Below are positions 1 through 5,539 of a stretch of DNA of 6,320 nt, piece by piece (positions within the stretch are counted from its first letter, which is position 1; each line of letters starts with the position of its first letter). This stretch comes from Pyrinomonadaceae bacterium. GTDB lineage: Bacteria > Acidobacteriota > Blastocatellia > Pyrinomonadales > Pyrinomonadaceae. The position numbers were made by a program, and so were the translations under genes. Location of the stretch: NCBI GenBank assembly GCA_013813825.1, contig JACCRA010000156.1:1-6320 (forward strand). Direction: 5' to 3'. A model generated the notes under the pieces. That model was not told the origin of the DNA and searched no databases. It worked only from the letters and a program-made list of their open reading frames with translations.

Positions 1-46
1 ACACGAGAGTGAGCGCCACCAAGGCGGCAGTTTTTCCTTTGTGCAT
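1..46 (-). CDS. 5' end of an unidentified secreted or membrane protein (partial)
   Basis: Only the first 15 codons lie in the window: M-H-K-G-K-T-A-A-L-V-A-L-T-L-V. A short positively charged start followed by a hydrophobic run is what the n- and h-regions of a signal peptide or first membrane helix look like. A good Shine-Dalgarno sequence (GGGAG, minus strand, 55-59) sits 8 nt before the ATG, which supports a real gene rather than a chance ORF. It is 83 bp downstream of the TlpA-like gene on the same strand and no convincing terminator lies between, so it may be the fifth gene of the metal-responsive operon. Function cannot be inferred from this fragment. Confidence 0.6.
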   Translation of the reverse strand, partial: MHKGKTAALVALTLV

Positions 47-129
47 TTCTTTTTCTCCCATTACCTGTTTATTACGGACATGCCCATTCGAGATATGAAT
101 CTAAAAGGGTTTGATGCGCCTTCCACGGC

Positions 130-618
130 TCACGTCCGTGAGAGCAGTGGTTTTATCTTCTCCTCGAATTCTTCTGGCAGAAGAATGCCTTCGATCAAAT
201 CTCGAATGTTTCCTTCCCGGTCAATCACGACGCTCAACGGCAGGGTCTCCCCTTGATCGAAAAGTGCCTTTGTTTCCTTCGTGCCGAAAGCAACAGGATA
301 GTTGACTTTTAGCTTCCTGATAAACCGGCGAACTTCCCCTCTTACCTGCGGCGGGTAAGTTACGCCGATCACTTGCAAACCTCGACTTCCATACTCTCGC
401 TGCATTCGGACCAGATCTGGTATCTCCGCGCGGCACGGCGGGCACCATGTCGCCCAAAAGTTGAGCAGTACGACCTTACCTTTGTAATCGCTCAGGCGGA
501 AGGTGCGCCCCCGAAGATCTTTGAGTTCTAAAGAAGGCGCTCTCCTCAAGTTTTGACCGAAGGTTGTAACTTGCAGAACGCTGACGGTCAATAGAATGAA
601 AATAATTCTTCGCAGCAT
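130..618 (-). CDS. TlpA/ResA-like periplasmic thiol-disulfide oxidoreductase
   Basis: A 162-residue thioredoxin-fold protein of the TlpA/ResA (AhpC/TSA-Redoxin) type, probably acting outside the cytoplasmic membrane. Residues 1-21 form a signal peptide or membrane anchor (MLRR, then a hydrophobic stretch ending near TTFGQ); no lipobox Cys is present. The redox motif W-C-P-P-C is at 58-62 inside the typical LLNFWATWCPPC context, and the expected cis-proline is P127 (TLPLSVVID). Length is normal for the family. The start is 9 nt after the stop of the selenoprotein gene, with GGAGG at 623-627 abutting that stop, so translation is probably coupled. The spacing of 4 nt from GGAGG to ATG is short. 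In this operon it could reduce the Cys/Sec pair of the upstream HMA domain, but that is inference. Sampled lines give about 50-53% GC, lower than the neighbouring genes. Confidence 0.93.
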   Translation of the reverse strand: MLRRIIFILLTVSVLQVTTFGQNLRRAPSLELKDLRGRTFRLSDYKGKVVLLNFWATWCPPCRAEIPDLVRMQREYGSRGLQVIGVTYPPQVRGEVRRFIRKLKVNYPVAFGTKETKALFDQGETLPLSVVIDREGNIRDLIEGILLPEEFEEKIKPLLSRT

Positions 619-622
619 CCAG

Positions 623-627
623 CCTCC
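623..627 (-). promoter_or_regulatory. Ribosome binding site of the TlpA-like gene
   Basis: GGAGG on the minus strand, directly after the TGA stop (628-630) of the upstream gene and 4 nt before the ATG. Its position ties re-initiation on this gene to termination of the barrel gene. Confidence 0.6.
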
Positions 628-2124
628 TCAGAACAGATACCTGATTCCGAGCAGAATATTACTGTCAGTCCGTAGCACCTGCGCTCCTGTGTTACGCACT
701 ACGGGCAGTTGAACGCTGCCCTCGATCACAAATCTCGGAGCGGCAGCGTATTGGAGTCCCGGCGCGAGGTAAAACTCTGTGGAACGGCTACCCGGCACCG
801 CACCGCCGCCGACACGCCCGAGTCCACGGCGGACGAAGTTAGTCTCAAGAATGGCGAACAACTCGCCACCGGGAGTATCGTAGTCACGCGGCAGCAGCAC
901 GTACTCCAGATCGGTATTGACACGCAATTCGTGTCCCGCGTGAAACCCATCCCGCTCCGAGCGTATAACTCCTTCGACGTTCCCGCCGAAGATGAACCTC
1001 CCGCCCGCCTGTGAGAATGTCACGTCGAAGTGCGGGGAAAGTCCGCCGCTGATCGGCGTGAGTTGCTGCCGGACGAATGCGGGGGCATTGAGCCTCGCCT
1101 CACCCGGCGCGCTTTTTTTGCCCGTCGGCAGTTCCACACCGAAGCGCACCGCCGCCTGACGATCCCCGTAGGTCTTCACGGTGCGGAAGAAACGGTACTT
1201 CCCCCACAGAGTTATGTTGCCCAAGCCCACGCCTGATCCCGAAGTTACACCGTCGTCGAATGATGTGCGCGAGACTGGCACTTCAGCCTCGAGCTGAAGT
1301 TTTTGCGTCGGGGTGTAAGAAACGCTCACGTCCAACACCTGACGACTCACTTCGAGGTCGCCGAGGTGCTGCTTGATGACGTAGAGGCGCGGCGTCACCG
1401 CGCCGCCCTGATAAACAGTCAGCCCCGGCGTAGTTGTGCGGATCGGAGCCAGAGGCAAGGTCGTCAGAGTTGGTGTCGCCGTCTCTTCGAGCGCGTCGGG
1501 AAACGCCCCTTCATGTAAAGCGTCGAAGCCCGCCGGCATGAATCTCACAACATTCGTCTTCGTGATACTCGTTGCGCCCGTGGTCGGCGAGGTTGTCACA
1601 TTCCCGGCTTCCTTCATTGTGCGCGGCGTGATGACCTCACGCGCTGATGCTCCAGTTCCGACGGTCGTCCAGTTGCCAACGATCTCGACGCGCGTGTCCG
1701 AAGAAGCTCCAGCCAGCATTTTGTCTAAGCCCGCGCCTTCTAAAGCGAAACGCTGCCCCACCGGATCAACGATGAGTACCCAACCATCGCCTTCACGCCG
1801 GAGCGTTCCGGTGACGGTGATTTCCGCCGAGTCGAGCGCGTAACCGGCTTTTTTGAGCGCAGCTTTCAGCGCGGCGAATGACACTGCTTGGTCGGGCTTC
1901 GGCGTAAAAACTCCGAGGCCCTTTTTGATGTCGGTGATCTGAATCTCTTTCAGTTTCGGTGCGTAGTCGAGACGGCTCACGGCCTTCTGGATGTTGTACA
2001 CTCAATTGCCGCACAAGTAGCCGGCGATATGCATCTCGACGCGCTTGACCTCGGCGCTGGAAGTGCCGGTGCCGCCGAACAGTAGCACCAATCCCAGCAT
2101 CGCGAGGGTGATAGTTCTTCTCAT
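628..2124 (-). CDS. Predicted selenoprotein: signal peptide, HMA domain (CxxU), OB-like domain, outer-membrane beta-barrel
   Basis: A 498-residue reading frame if the TGA at codon 41 is read as selenocysteine. Residues 1-24 are a signal peptide (MRRTITLAML..., ending TSSA). Residues 26-105 have the beta-alpha-beta-beta-alpha-beta pattern of an HMA metal-binding domain: VEMHIAG, then C38-G-N-U41 at the start of helix 1 (VYNIQKAVSRL), and a second helix near SFAALKAALKKAGY. About 102-171 looks like a small beta-rich, OB-like domain, followed by a Thr-rich linker. From about 245 to 498 there are alternating beta-strands, with an FGVELPTGKK motif recalling the Phenol_MetA_deg type of outer-membrane barrel, and the chain ends RYLF, a typical C-terminal barrel signature. 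The frame is kept on both sides of the TGA. An alternative start at 2175 (ATGA overlap with the upstream stop) would add 17 residues; 2124 gives the cleaner signal peptide. A nonsense mutation or sequencing error is the competing explanation. Confidence 0.8.
1967..1991 (-). promoter_or_regulatory. Candidate bacterial SECIS hairpin
   Basis: On the minus strand, GGC (1984-1982) pairs with GCC (1976-1974) around the 5-nt loop CGUGA (1981-1977). Below an A/G mismatch, AGA pairs with UCU, and below a C/C mismatch, UC pairs with GA. Twenty nucleotides separate the TGA from the loop, and G is the second loop nucleotide, followed by U. This agrees with the general bacterial SECIS description as I know it: short upper stem, small loop with an early G, loop roughly 16-37 nt after UGA. 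The stem is modest (8 bp with two mismatches), so folding and conservation need testing. Confidence 0.6.
2002..2004 (-). other. In-frame TGA, predicted selenocysteine codon
   Basis: Codon 41 counted from the ATG at 2124. It follows TGC-GGC-AAT (C-G-N) and takes the place of the second Cys of the HMA CxxC metal motif. Homology to the HMA fold runs on uninterrupted on both sides, with no frameshift. Cys-to-Sec exchange at a metal or redox cysteine is the usual pattern in bacterial selenoproteins. Confidence 0.75.
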
Positions 2125-2171
2125 CTTCTTGATCCGTTTCTTCCGCGCATTCCATTTATCAGGCGAAGCAT

Positions 2172-2441
2172 TCATGACAACGGCACGCCCACACCGGCAG
2201 CCCGGATGGTCGCCTCATCAACGCCGCGTCCGGCGCAACAATCAGCCAGCTTTCCATCAATGACCACTGCCGGGACGCTGCGGATGCCGTACTCTTTCGC
2301 TCTTGCCGCCGTCTCTTGTTGGCGCATGTCCAGCACTTCTACATCGCATGACGGGCAGGCGATTCGATTGACCATCCGAATGGTTTCTTCGCACGCCGGG
2401 CACCCGGCGCTGAAAATCTCGATCTTCCGTTTAGCACTCAT
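2172..2441 (-). CDS. Small thioredoxin/glutaredoxin-fold protein with two CPxC motifs
   Basis: An 89-residue cytoplasmic thioredoxin-like protein. The first strand (KIEIFSAG) leads into C-P-A-C at 14-17. A second C-P-S-C is at 29-32, the cis-Pro segment is RSVPAVVIDG (55-64), and a Cys-Cys pair at 68-69 lies in KLADCCAGRG. This resembles small thioredoxin-fold proteins often annotated next to MerR regulators in metal-resistance loci. Likely roles are binding or reducing metal-thiolate species or passing electrons to partners; the substrate is not shown by the sequence. The start is chosen because GGGAG (2450-2454) lies 8 nt upstream and the ATG shares one base with the stop of the MerR gene (TGATG). 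An in-frame start further upstream at 2513 would lie well inside the MerR gene. Its own stop overlaps a possible upstream ATG (2175) of the selenoprotein gene. Confidence 0.88.
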   Translation of the reverse strand: MSAKRKIEIFSAGCPACEETIRMVNRIACPSCDVEVLDMRQQETAARAKEYGIRSVPAVVIDGKLADCCAGRGVDEATIRAAGVGVPLS

Positions 2442-2854
2442 CAAAACATCTCCCTTTCTGAATCGAGGCTCTCTAATATGGGGCACTCGCTGACGGAACC
2501 TTCGCCACAGCAAGTCGCGGTTAGCCGTACCAAAGCCTTCTTCATCGCGCGCAAGGTTTGAATCTTCTCTTCGATGTCGGCGATCTTCTGCTTCGCCTGC
2601 TTCTTCACATCCGCAGCAGTGCTGTCCGGGTCAAGCCGGAGAGCGAGCAGTCCCTTGATCTCCTTTAGCGAGAAGCCTAGCTCCTGTGCCAGTTTGATGA
2701 AGCGGATGCGGCGCACGCCCTCCAACGGGAACTGCCGATAGCCGGACTGCGAACGCGGCGGCTTTGGCAACAACCCTTCCCGCTCGTAGTAACGAATCGT
2801 CTCAAGGTTCACTCCGCCCCGTTTAGCCAACTCTCCGATTGTTAGTTGCAGCAT
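2441..2854 (-). CDS. MerR-family metal-responsive transcriptional regulator
   Basis: A 137-residue MerR-family dimeric activator/repressor. The winged helix-turn-helix occupies about 1-70 (TIGELAKRGGV, TIRYYEREGLL, SGYRQF), followed by the long dimerisation helix (about 80-112) and a C-terminal metal loop with C115, C116 and C124 (TCCGEGSVSECPIL). C115-x8-C124 matches the spacing of the two C-terminal mercury ligands of Tn501/Tn21 MerR (C117, C126). The third mercury ligand, C82 at the start of the dimerisation helix, aligns with A80 here (RLDPDSTAADV), so the metal site is not canonical. The ATG at 2854 is preferred, with GAGG 8 nt upstream (2863-2866); GTG at 2857 is possible. It is the first gene of the operon and lies behind its own dyad operator, so it very likely autoregulates. 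Mercury or another thiophilic metal is the likely signal. Confidence 0.93.
   Translation of the reverse strand: MLQLTIGELAKRGGVNLETIRYYEREGLLPKPPRSQSGYRQFPLEGVRRIRFIKLAQELGFSLKEIKGLLALRLDPDSTAADVKKQAKQKIADIEEKIQTLRAMKKALVRLTATCCGEGSVSECPILESLDSEREMF
2450..2454 (-). promoter_or_regulatory. Ribosome binding site of the small thioredoxin-like gene
   Basis: GGGAG on the minus strand inside the last codons of the MerR gene, 8 nt before the ATG at 2441. It decides the start of this gene against the longer in-frame extension to 2513. Confidence 0.7.
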
Positions 2855-2875
2855 CACATTTGCCTCTTAAAAAAC

Positions 2876-2907
2876 ACTATACACCCTGTACTTAGGTACA
2901 GGGTCAA
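2876..2907 (-). promoter_or_regulatory. MerR-type promoter of the minus-strand operon
   Basis: On the minus strand, -35 TTGACC (2907-2902) and -10 TATAGT (2881-2876) are separated by 20 bp. An over-long 19-20 bp spacer is the hallmark of promoters that MerR-family proteins activate by untwisting DNA. The -10 hexamer ends 21 bp before the ATG of the regulator, so the transcript has a short leader and covers the regulator itself and the genes behind it. Confidence 0.85.
2883..2904. promoter_or_regulatory. MerR operator: perfect inverted repeat
   Basis: Nine-base arms ACCCTGTAC (2883-2891) and GTACAGGGT (2896-2904) are perfect reverse complements around a 4-nt centre. The core GTAC-N4-GTAC matches that of classical mercury MerR operators more than the copper (CueR) or zinc (ZntR) ones I can recall. 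The dyad sits between the -35 and -10 elements, as expected for this family. Confidence 0.85.
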
Positions 2908-2918
2908 GCGCAAAAATG

Positions 2919-2937
2919 ATTGCATATTGCATATTGG
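2919..2937. repeat. Short tandem heptamer ATTGCAT (2.5 copies)
   Basis: ATTGCAT at 2919-2925 and 2926-2932, followed by a partial ATTGG. It lies in the 154-bp divergent spacer, upstream of the ABC transporter genes. The second copy gives a TTGCAT that could serve as a -35 for the plus strand, with TATCTT (2951-2956) 18 bp further on, but this promoter is weakly supported. Confidence 0.5.
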
Positions 2938-3008
2938 AGAAGTAAACGGCTATCTTTGTGCACCCATTCGATTGCCGAGTATATCGCCATTGCTTAGTCT
3001 GAAGCAGA

Positions 3009-4592
3009 ATGCCACAGATGTCTGATCTACGAATCCGCAATCCGAATTCCGCAATCCGCCATGTGCTTGAGCTTGCGTTATGTTTTATCCTACTCGCGTG
3101 CGGCGCAAGCAGACGGGTGGGCGGTGAGCAGGAGTTGATCGTCGGCGCGCGCGCTGACGATTACGTGGTTGAGCCTCTCAAGTCGAAGCTCGGCATGTAC
3201 CCGCTCAACGTCCAAATCTGCGAGCCGCTGGTGCGGATCAGCGCCGACTTCCGCATTGAGCCGCTGCTGGCGACGCGTTGGGAGCGCCACGGCGACACGT
3301 GGCGTTTCTTCCTCCGACCGGGCGTCGTCTTCTCCACGGGGCAGCCCCTGACGGGCGAGGCCGTCAGGTACACCTTCTCGCGGCTGGTGAAGGGCGACCG
3401 CGCGGGCATCTTCCAGCATGTTTATCTCGGCGAGAATTCCATCCGCGTGATGGATGATCTCACGGTTGACATTACGCCTGAGCGCCCGAACCAACACCTG
3501 CTCGAACAGATCGGACACGCGAACTACGGCATCATCGCGCCCGGCACTGAGCCTGCCACGGAGCCGGTCGGCACAGGACCGTTTAGGCTCGTCGAATACC
3601 GGCGCGGCGAATGGCTCAAGCTTGAGCGCAACGAGCGGTATTGGGGCCAGCGCCCTAACTTACGCCGGCTCACCTTTCGCTTCCTGCCCGACGACACGAC
3701 GCGCGTGCTGGCATTACAAGCGGGTGAGGTCGGCATGATTCTCGACGTGCCGCGTGAGCAGGCTGCCACGTTGCGAGCGCAGTCGGGGTTGCGCGTGGTG
3801 AAAGCGCCTGTCGGGCGGGTAGCTTCCATCTTTCTCAACATCCACGGCCAGCCGCCCTACGATCTGCTGGCGAGCAAAAACTTGCGGCGCGCTGTCGGGT
3901 TGGCGATAGACCGCCGCGTGCTGATTGAAAGTGTGTGGGAAGGCAATGGTGAGATGATCTCAACCATCGGCCCGCGCGCCATGCTGGGCGAACACGCGCA
4001 ACTCGTTCAGGGCTTCAGCCACGACCCGCAGCAGGCGGCTCAGTTGCTCGGCCAAGAAGGGTGGACACCCAGCGCGGACGGCGTGCGGGTGCGCGACGGG
4101 CGGCGGCTGACGTTGACGGTAATCGCTTGGCCGGAGTTCGACACGGCGACGTTGGAGTTTGTGCAAGCACAACTAGCATCCGTCGGCATTGAGCTACAAA
4201 TCGTGAAGTCGCCGGACACGGCCTCCTACCAAGCGCGCATCGAGTCGGGCGAGTTCGACCTTGATCTCGAGGCGCCTAACCAGAACGACGCCAACCCGAT
4301 CTTTCTGCCCGCGCTCCGCTTCTATTCCAAATCAACGGGCAAAACAGTTCGCTTCTTCGCGCCCGGCAGCCGTTTCGACAAGATCATCGAAGCCGGGATC
4401 GAAGCGGACGAGCGCGACGAGGTCACGCGCCGCTCTGCCGAAGCGCAACGCCTGCTCATTGACGAAGAAGCTATCATCATTCCGCTCGCCGGGCTGAGAC
4501 GCATTTACGCGATGCAAGATGACGTGCGCGATTTCAGTCCTCACCCTTCGCTGTTAAATCAACGATGGGACATCATCTCGGTTGGGCAATGA
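3009..4592 (+). CDS. ABC transporter substrate-binding lipoprotein, peptide/nickel family (SBP_bac_5)
   Basis: A 527-residue family-5 extracytoplasmic solute-binding protein that delivers peptides, nickel complexes or related solutes to the permeases encoded next. A lipoprotein signal peptide ends at a lipobox L28-L29-A30-C31 followed by Gly, so the mature protein is probably lipid-anchored. Family landmarks: EPLVRISADFRIEPLLA (72-88), the LRPGVVFSTGQPLTGEAVRYTF block (102-123), and GTGPFRLVEYRRGEWLKLERN before YWG. Length is normal for the family. The start is uncertain: ATGs at 3009 and 3018 and a GTG at 3063 are in frame, none has a clear Shine-Dalgarno, and four tandem heptamers lie between them and the lipobox. 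The upstream ATGs are preferred because they give the signal peptide positive charges. The stop overlaps the next start by 4 nt (ATGA). The substrate cannot be told from sequence alone. Confidence 0.92.
   Translation: MPQMSDLRIRNPNSAIRHVLELALCFILLACGASRRVGGEQELIVGARADDYVVEPLKSKLGMYPLNVQICEPLVRISADFRIEPLLATRWERHGDTWRFFLRPGVVFSTGQPLTGEAVRYTFSRLVKGDRAGIFQHVYLGENSIRVMDDLTVDITPERPNQHLLEQIGHANYGIIAPGTEPATEPVGTGPFRLVEYRRGEWLKLERNERYWGQRPNLRRLTFRFLPDDTTRVLALQAGEVGMILDVPREQAATLRAQSGLRVVKAPVGRVASIFLNIHGQPPYDLLASKNLRRAVGLAIDRRVLIESVWEGNGEMISTIGPRAMLGEHAQLVQGFSHDPQQAAQLLGQEGWTPSADGVRVRDGRRLTLTVIAWPEFDTATLEFVQAQLASVGIELQIVKSPDTASYQARIESGEFDLDLEAPNQNDANPIFLPALRFYSKSTGKTVRFFAPGSRFDKIIEAGIEADERDEVTRRSAEAQRLLIDEEAIIIPLAGLRRIYAMQDDVRDFSPHPSLLNQRWDIISVGQ
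3032..3059. repeat. Four tandem heptamers (AATCCGC-like) at the start of the binding-protein gene
   Basis: AATCCGC (3032-3038), AATCCGA (3039-3045), ATTCCGC (3046-3052) and AATCCGC (3053-3059) follow one another without gaps. In the binding-protein frame they encode I-R-N-P-N-S-A-I-R. Such heptamers are more typical of intergenic repeats than of coding sequence, so the N-terminus of the gene may have grown out of repeat DNA. Confidence 0.8.
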
Positions 4593-5539
4593 AACAATTC
4601 GTTCTAATTCGCATCCTTTCCCTCTTCCCGTTGTGGATTGGCATCTCCGTACTCGCTTTCGTTTTAAGCAACCTCGCTCCGGGCGATCCGGCGACTGTAA
4701 TAGCGCACCGTCTTTCGGACGCGCCGCCGAGCGAGGAGCAGATCGCGTCTATCCGTCGTGAATACCATCTTGATGATCCGATGCCGGTGCGCTACGCGCG
4801 GTGGCTCGGCGGTGCGGCACGGGGCGATCTCGGACGTTCGTACCGCACAAAAGAGCCGGTGTTCAACGAGCTTGCCGCGCATTTTCCGGCGACGCTCCAG
4901 CTCGCGTGTGTCGCGCTCGTCATCGCGCTCGTTATTGCGTTGCCGCTCGGTGTACTTGCGGCAGTGCGTCGCGGCTCTTGGCTCGATCACGGGGCGCGGG
5001 TGGGCGCTCTGTTGGGCGCGTCTCTGCCGAGCTACTGGCTTGGTTACCTGCTGATACTCATTTTCGCGCTCGGCACGGGCTGGCTGCCGGTGGCCGGACG
5101 CGAGGGGGCGGGCGCGGCGGTGTTACCGGCGCTGACGCTCGGACTTGGCACGGCGGCGACGCTCGCGCGTCTGACGCGCTCAAGCCTGCTCGAAGTACTC
5201 GGCGAAGACTTCATCCGCACGGCGCGGGCGAAGGGGTTGAGCGAACGGGCGGTGGTCTGGCGTCACGCGCTGAGGGGTGCGCTGATCCCTGTGCTGACGG
5301 TCACCGGTATCGCTTTCGGTCATCTGTTGGGCGGCGCGGTGATCGTGGAAAGTATCTTTGCGTGGCCGGGCATCGGGAATCTGCTAGTGAATTCGATTTA
5401 CGACCGTGATTACCCGATGATTCAGGGTTTCGTACTCTTCATGGGTACGGTCTTCACCTTGCTCAGTCTGGTCGCTGATCTCTCCTACCTCTGGATTGAC
5501 CCGCGCATCCGTTTAGCAAAGAAGAGGCGCGAAGGCTAA
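4589..5539 (+). CDS. ABC transporter permease, DppB/OppB/NikB type
   Basis: A 316-residue inner-membrane permease (BPD_transp_1) of the peptide/nickel importer family, with about six transmembrane helices. The first (FPLWIGISVLAFVLSNLAPGDP, 13-34) ends in the APGDP motif typical of DppB/OppB proteins, and the periplasmic loop has the family's GDLGRSY (79-85). Later helices lie near 103-126, 137-163, 178-200 and 234-256 and at 277-303. The ATPase-contacting EAA-type loop is R210-TARAKGLSERAVVWRHALR, ending before P234. The ATG at 4589 is chosen over an in-frame ATG at 4565 because it gives the usual MKxFxxxR start and an ATGA overlap with the binding-protein stop. Stop TAA shares one base with the ATG of the next gene. 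It should form a heterodimeric channel with that DppC-like partner. Confidence 0.95.
   Translation: MKQFVLIRILSLFPLWIGISVLAFVLSNLAPGDPATVIAHRLSDAPPSEEQIASIRREYHLDDPMPVRYARWLGGAARGDLGRSYRTKEPVFNELAAHFPATLQLACVALVIALVIALPLGVLAAVRRGSWLDHGARVGALLGASLPSYWLGYLLILIFALGTGWLPVAGREGAGAAVLPALTLGLGTAATLARLTRSSLLEVLGEDFIRTARAKGLSERAVVWRHALRGALIPVLTVTGIAFGHLLGGAVIVESIFAWPGIGNLLVNSIYDRDYPMIQGFVLFMGTVFTLLSLVADLSYLWIDPRIRLAKKRREG

Noticed and set aside
123..142. Short hairpin around the stop codon of the TlpA-like gene as a terminator
   Set aside because: Only a 5-bp stem (CACGG/CCGTG or CTCAC/GTGAG) with no U-tract after it on the minus strand; the next gene follows with a good ribosome binding site.
1436..1843. 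135-residue open frame on the plus strand
   Set aside because: Antisense shadow of the OB-like domain and linker region of the selenoprotein gene, without a ribosome binding site or recognisable fold.
628..2001. Reading frame starting at the GTG (1999-2001) directly after the TGA, as a separate 457-residue protein
   Set aside because: No Shine-Dalgarno precedes it, the product would lack a signal peptide although it ends in an outer-membrane barrel, and the HMA domain would be cut in its first helix. The in-frame upstream extension explains all of this.
2442..2513. Longer N-terminus of the small thioredoxin-like gene
   Set aside because: The extra 24 residues lie within the MerR gene and do not fit the thioredoxin fold; the ATG at 2441 has a well-spaced GGGAG and couples to the MerR stop.
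2927..2956. Plus-strand promoter TTGCAT-18 bp-TATCTT for the ABC operon
   Set aside because: Both hexamers deviate from consensus and the -35 is part of a simple repeat; several equally weak alternatives exist in the spacer, so it is not listed as a feature.
4565..4588. Eight-residue N-terminal extension of the DppB-like permease
   Set aside because: It overlaps the end of the binding-protein gene and does not resemble the usual MKxF start; the ATG at 4589 forms a typical ATGA overlap.
4801..5409. 202-residue open frame on the plus strand
   Set aside because: It is an Arg/Ala/Gly-rich shadow in another frame of the DppB-like permease, caused by high GC; no family features.
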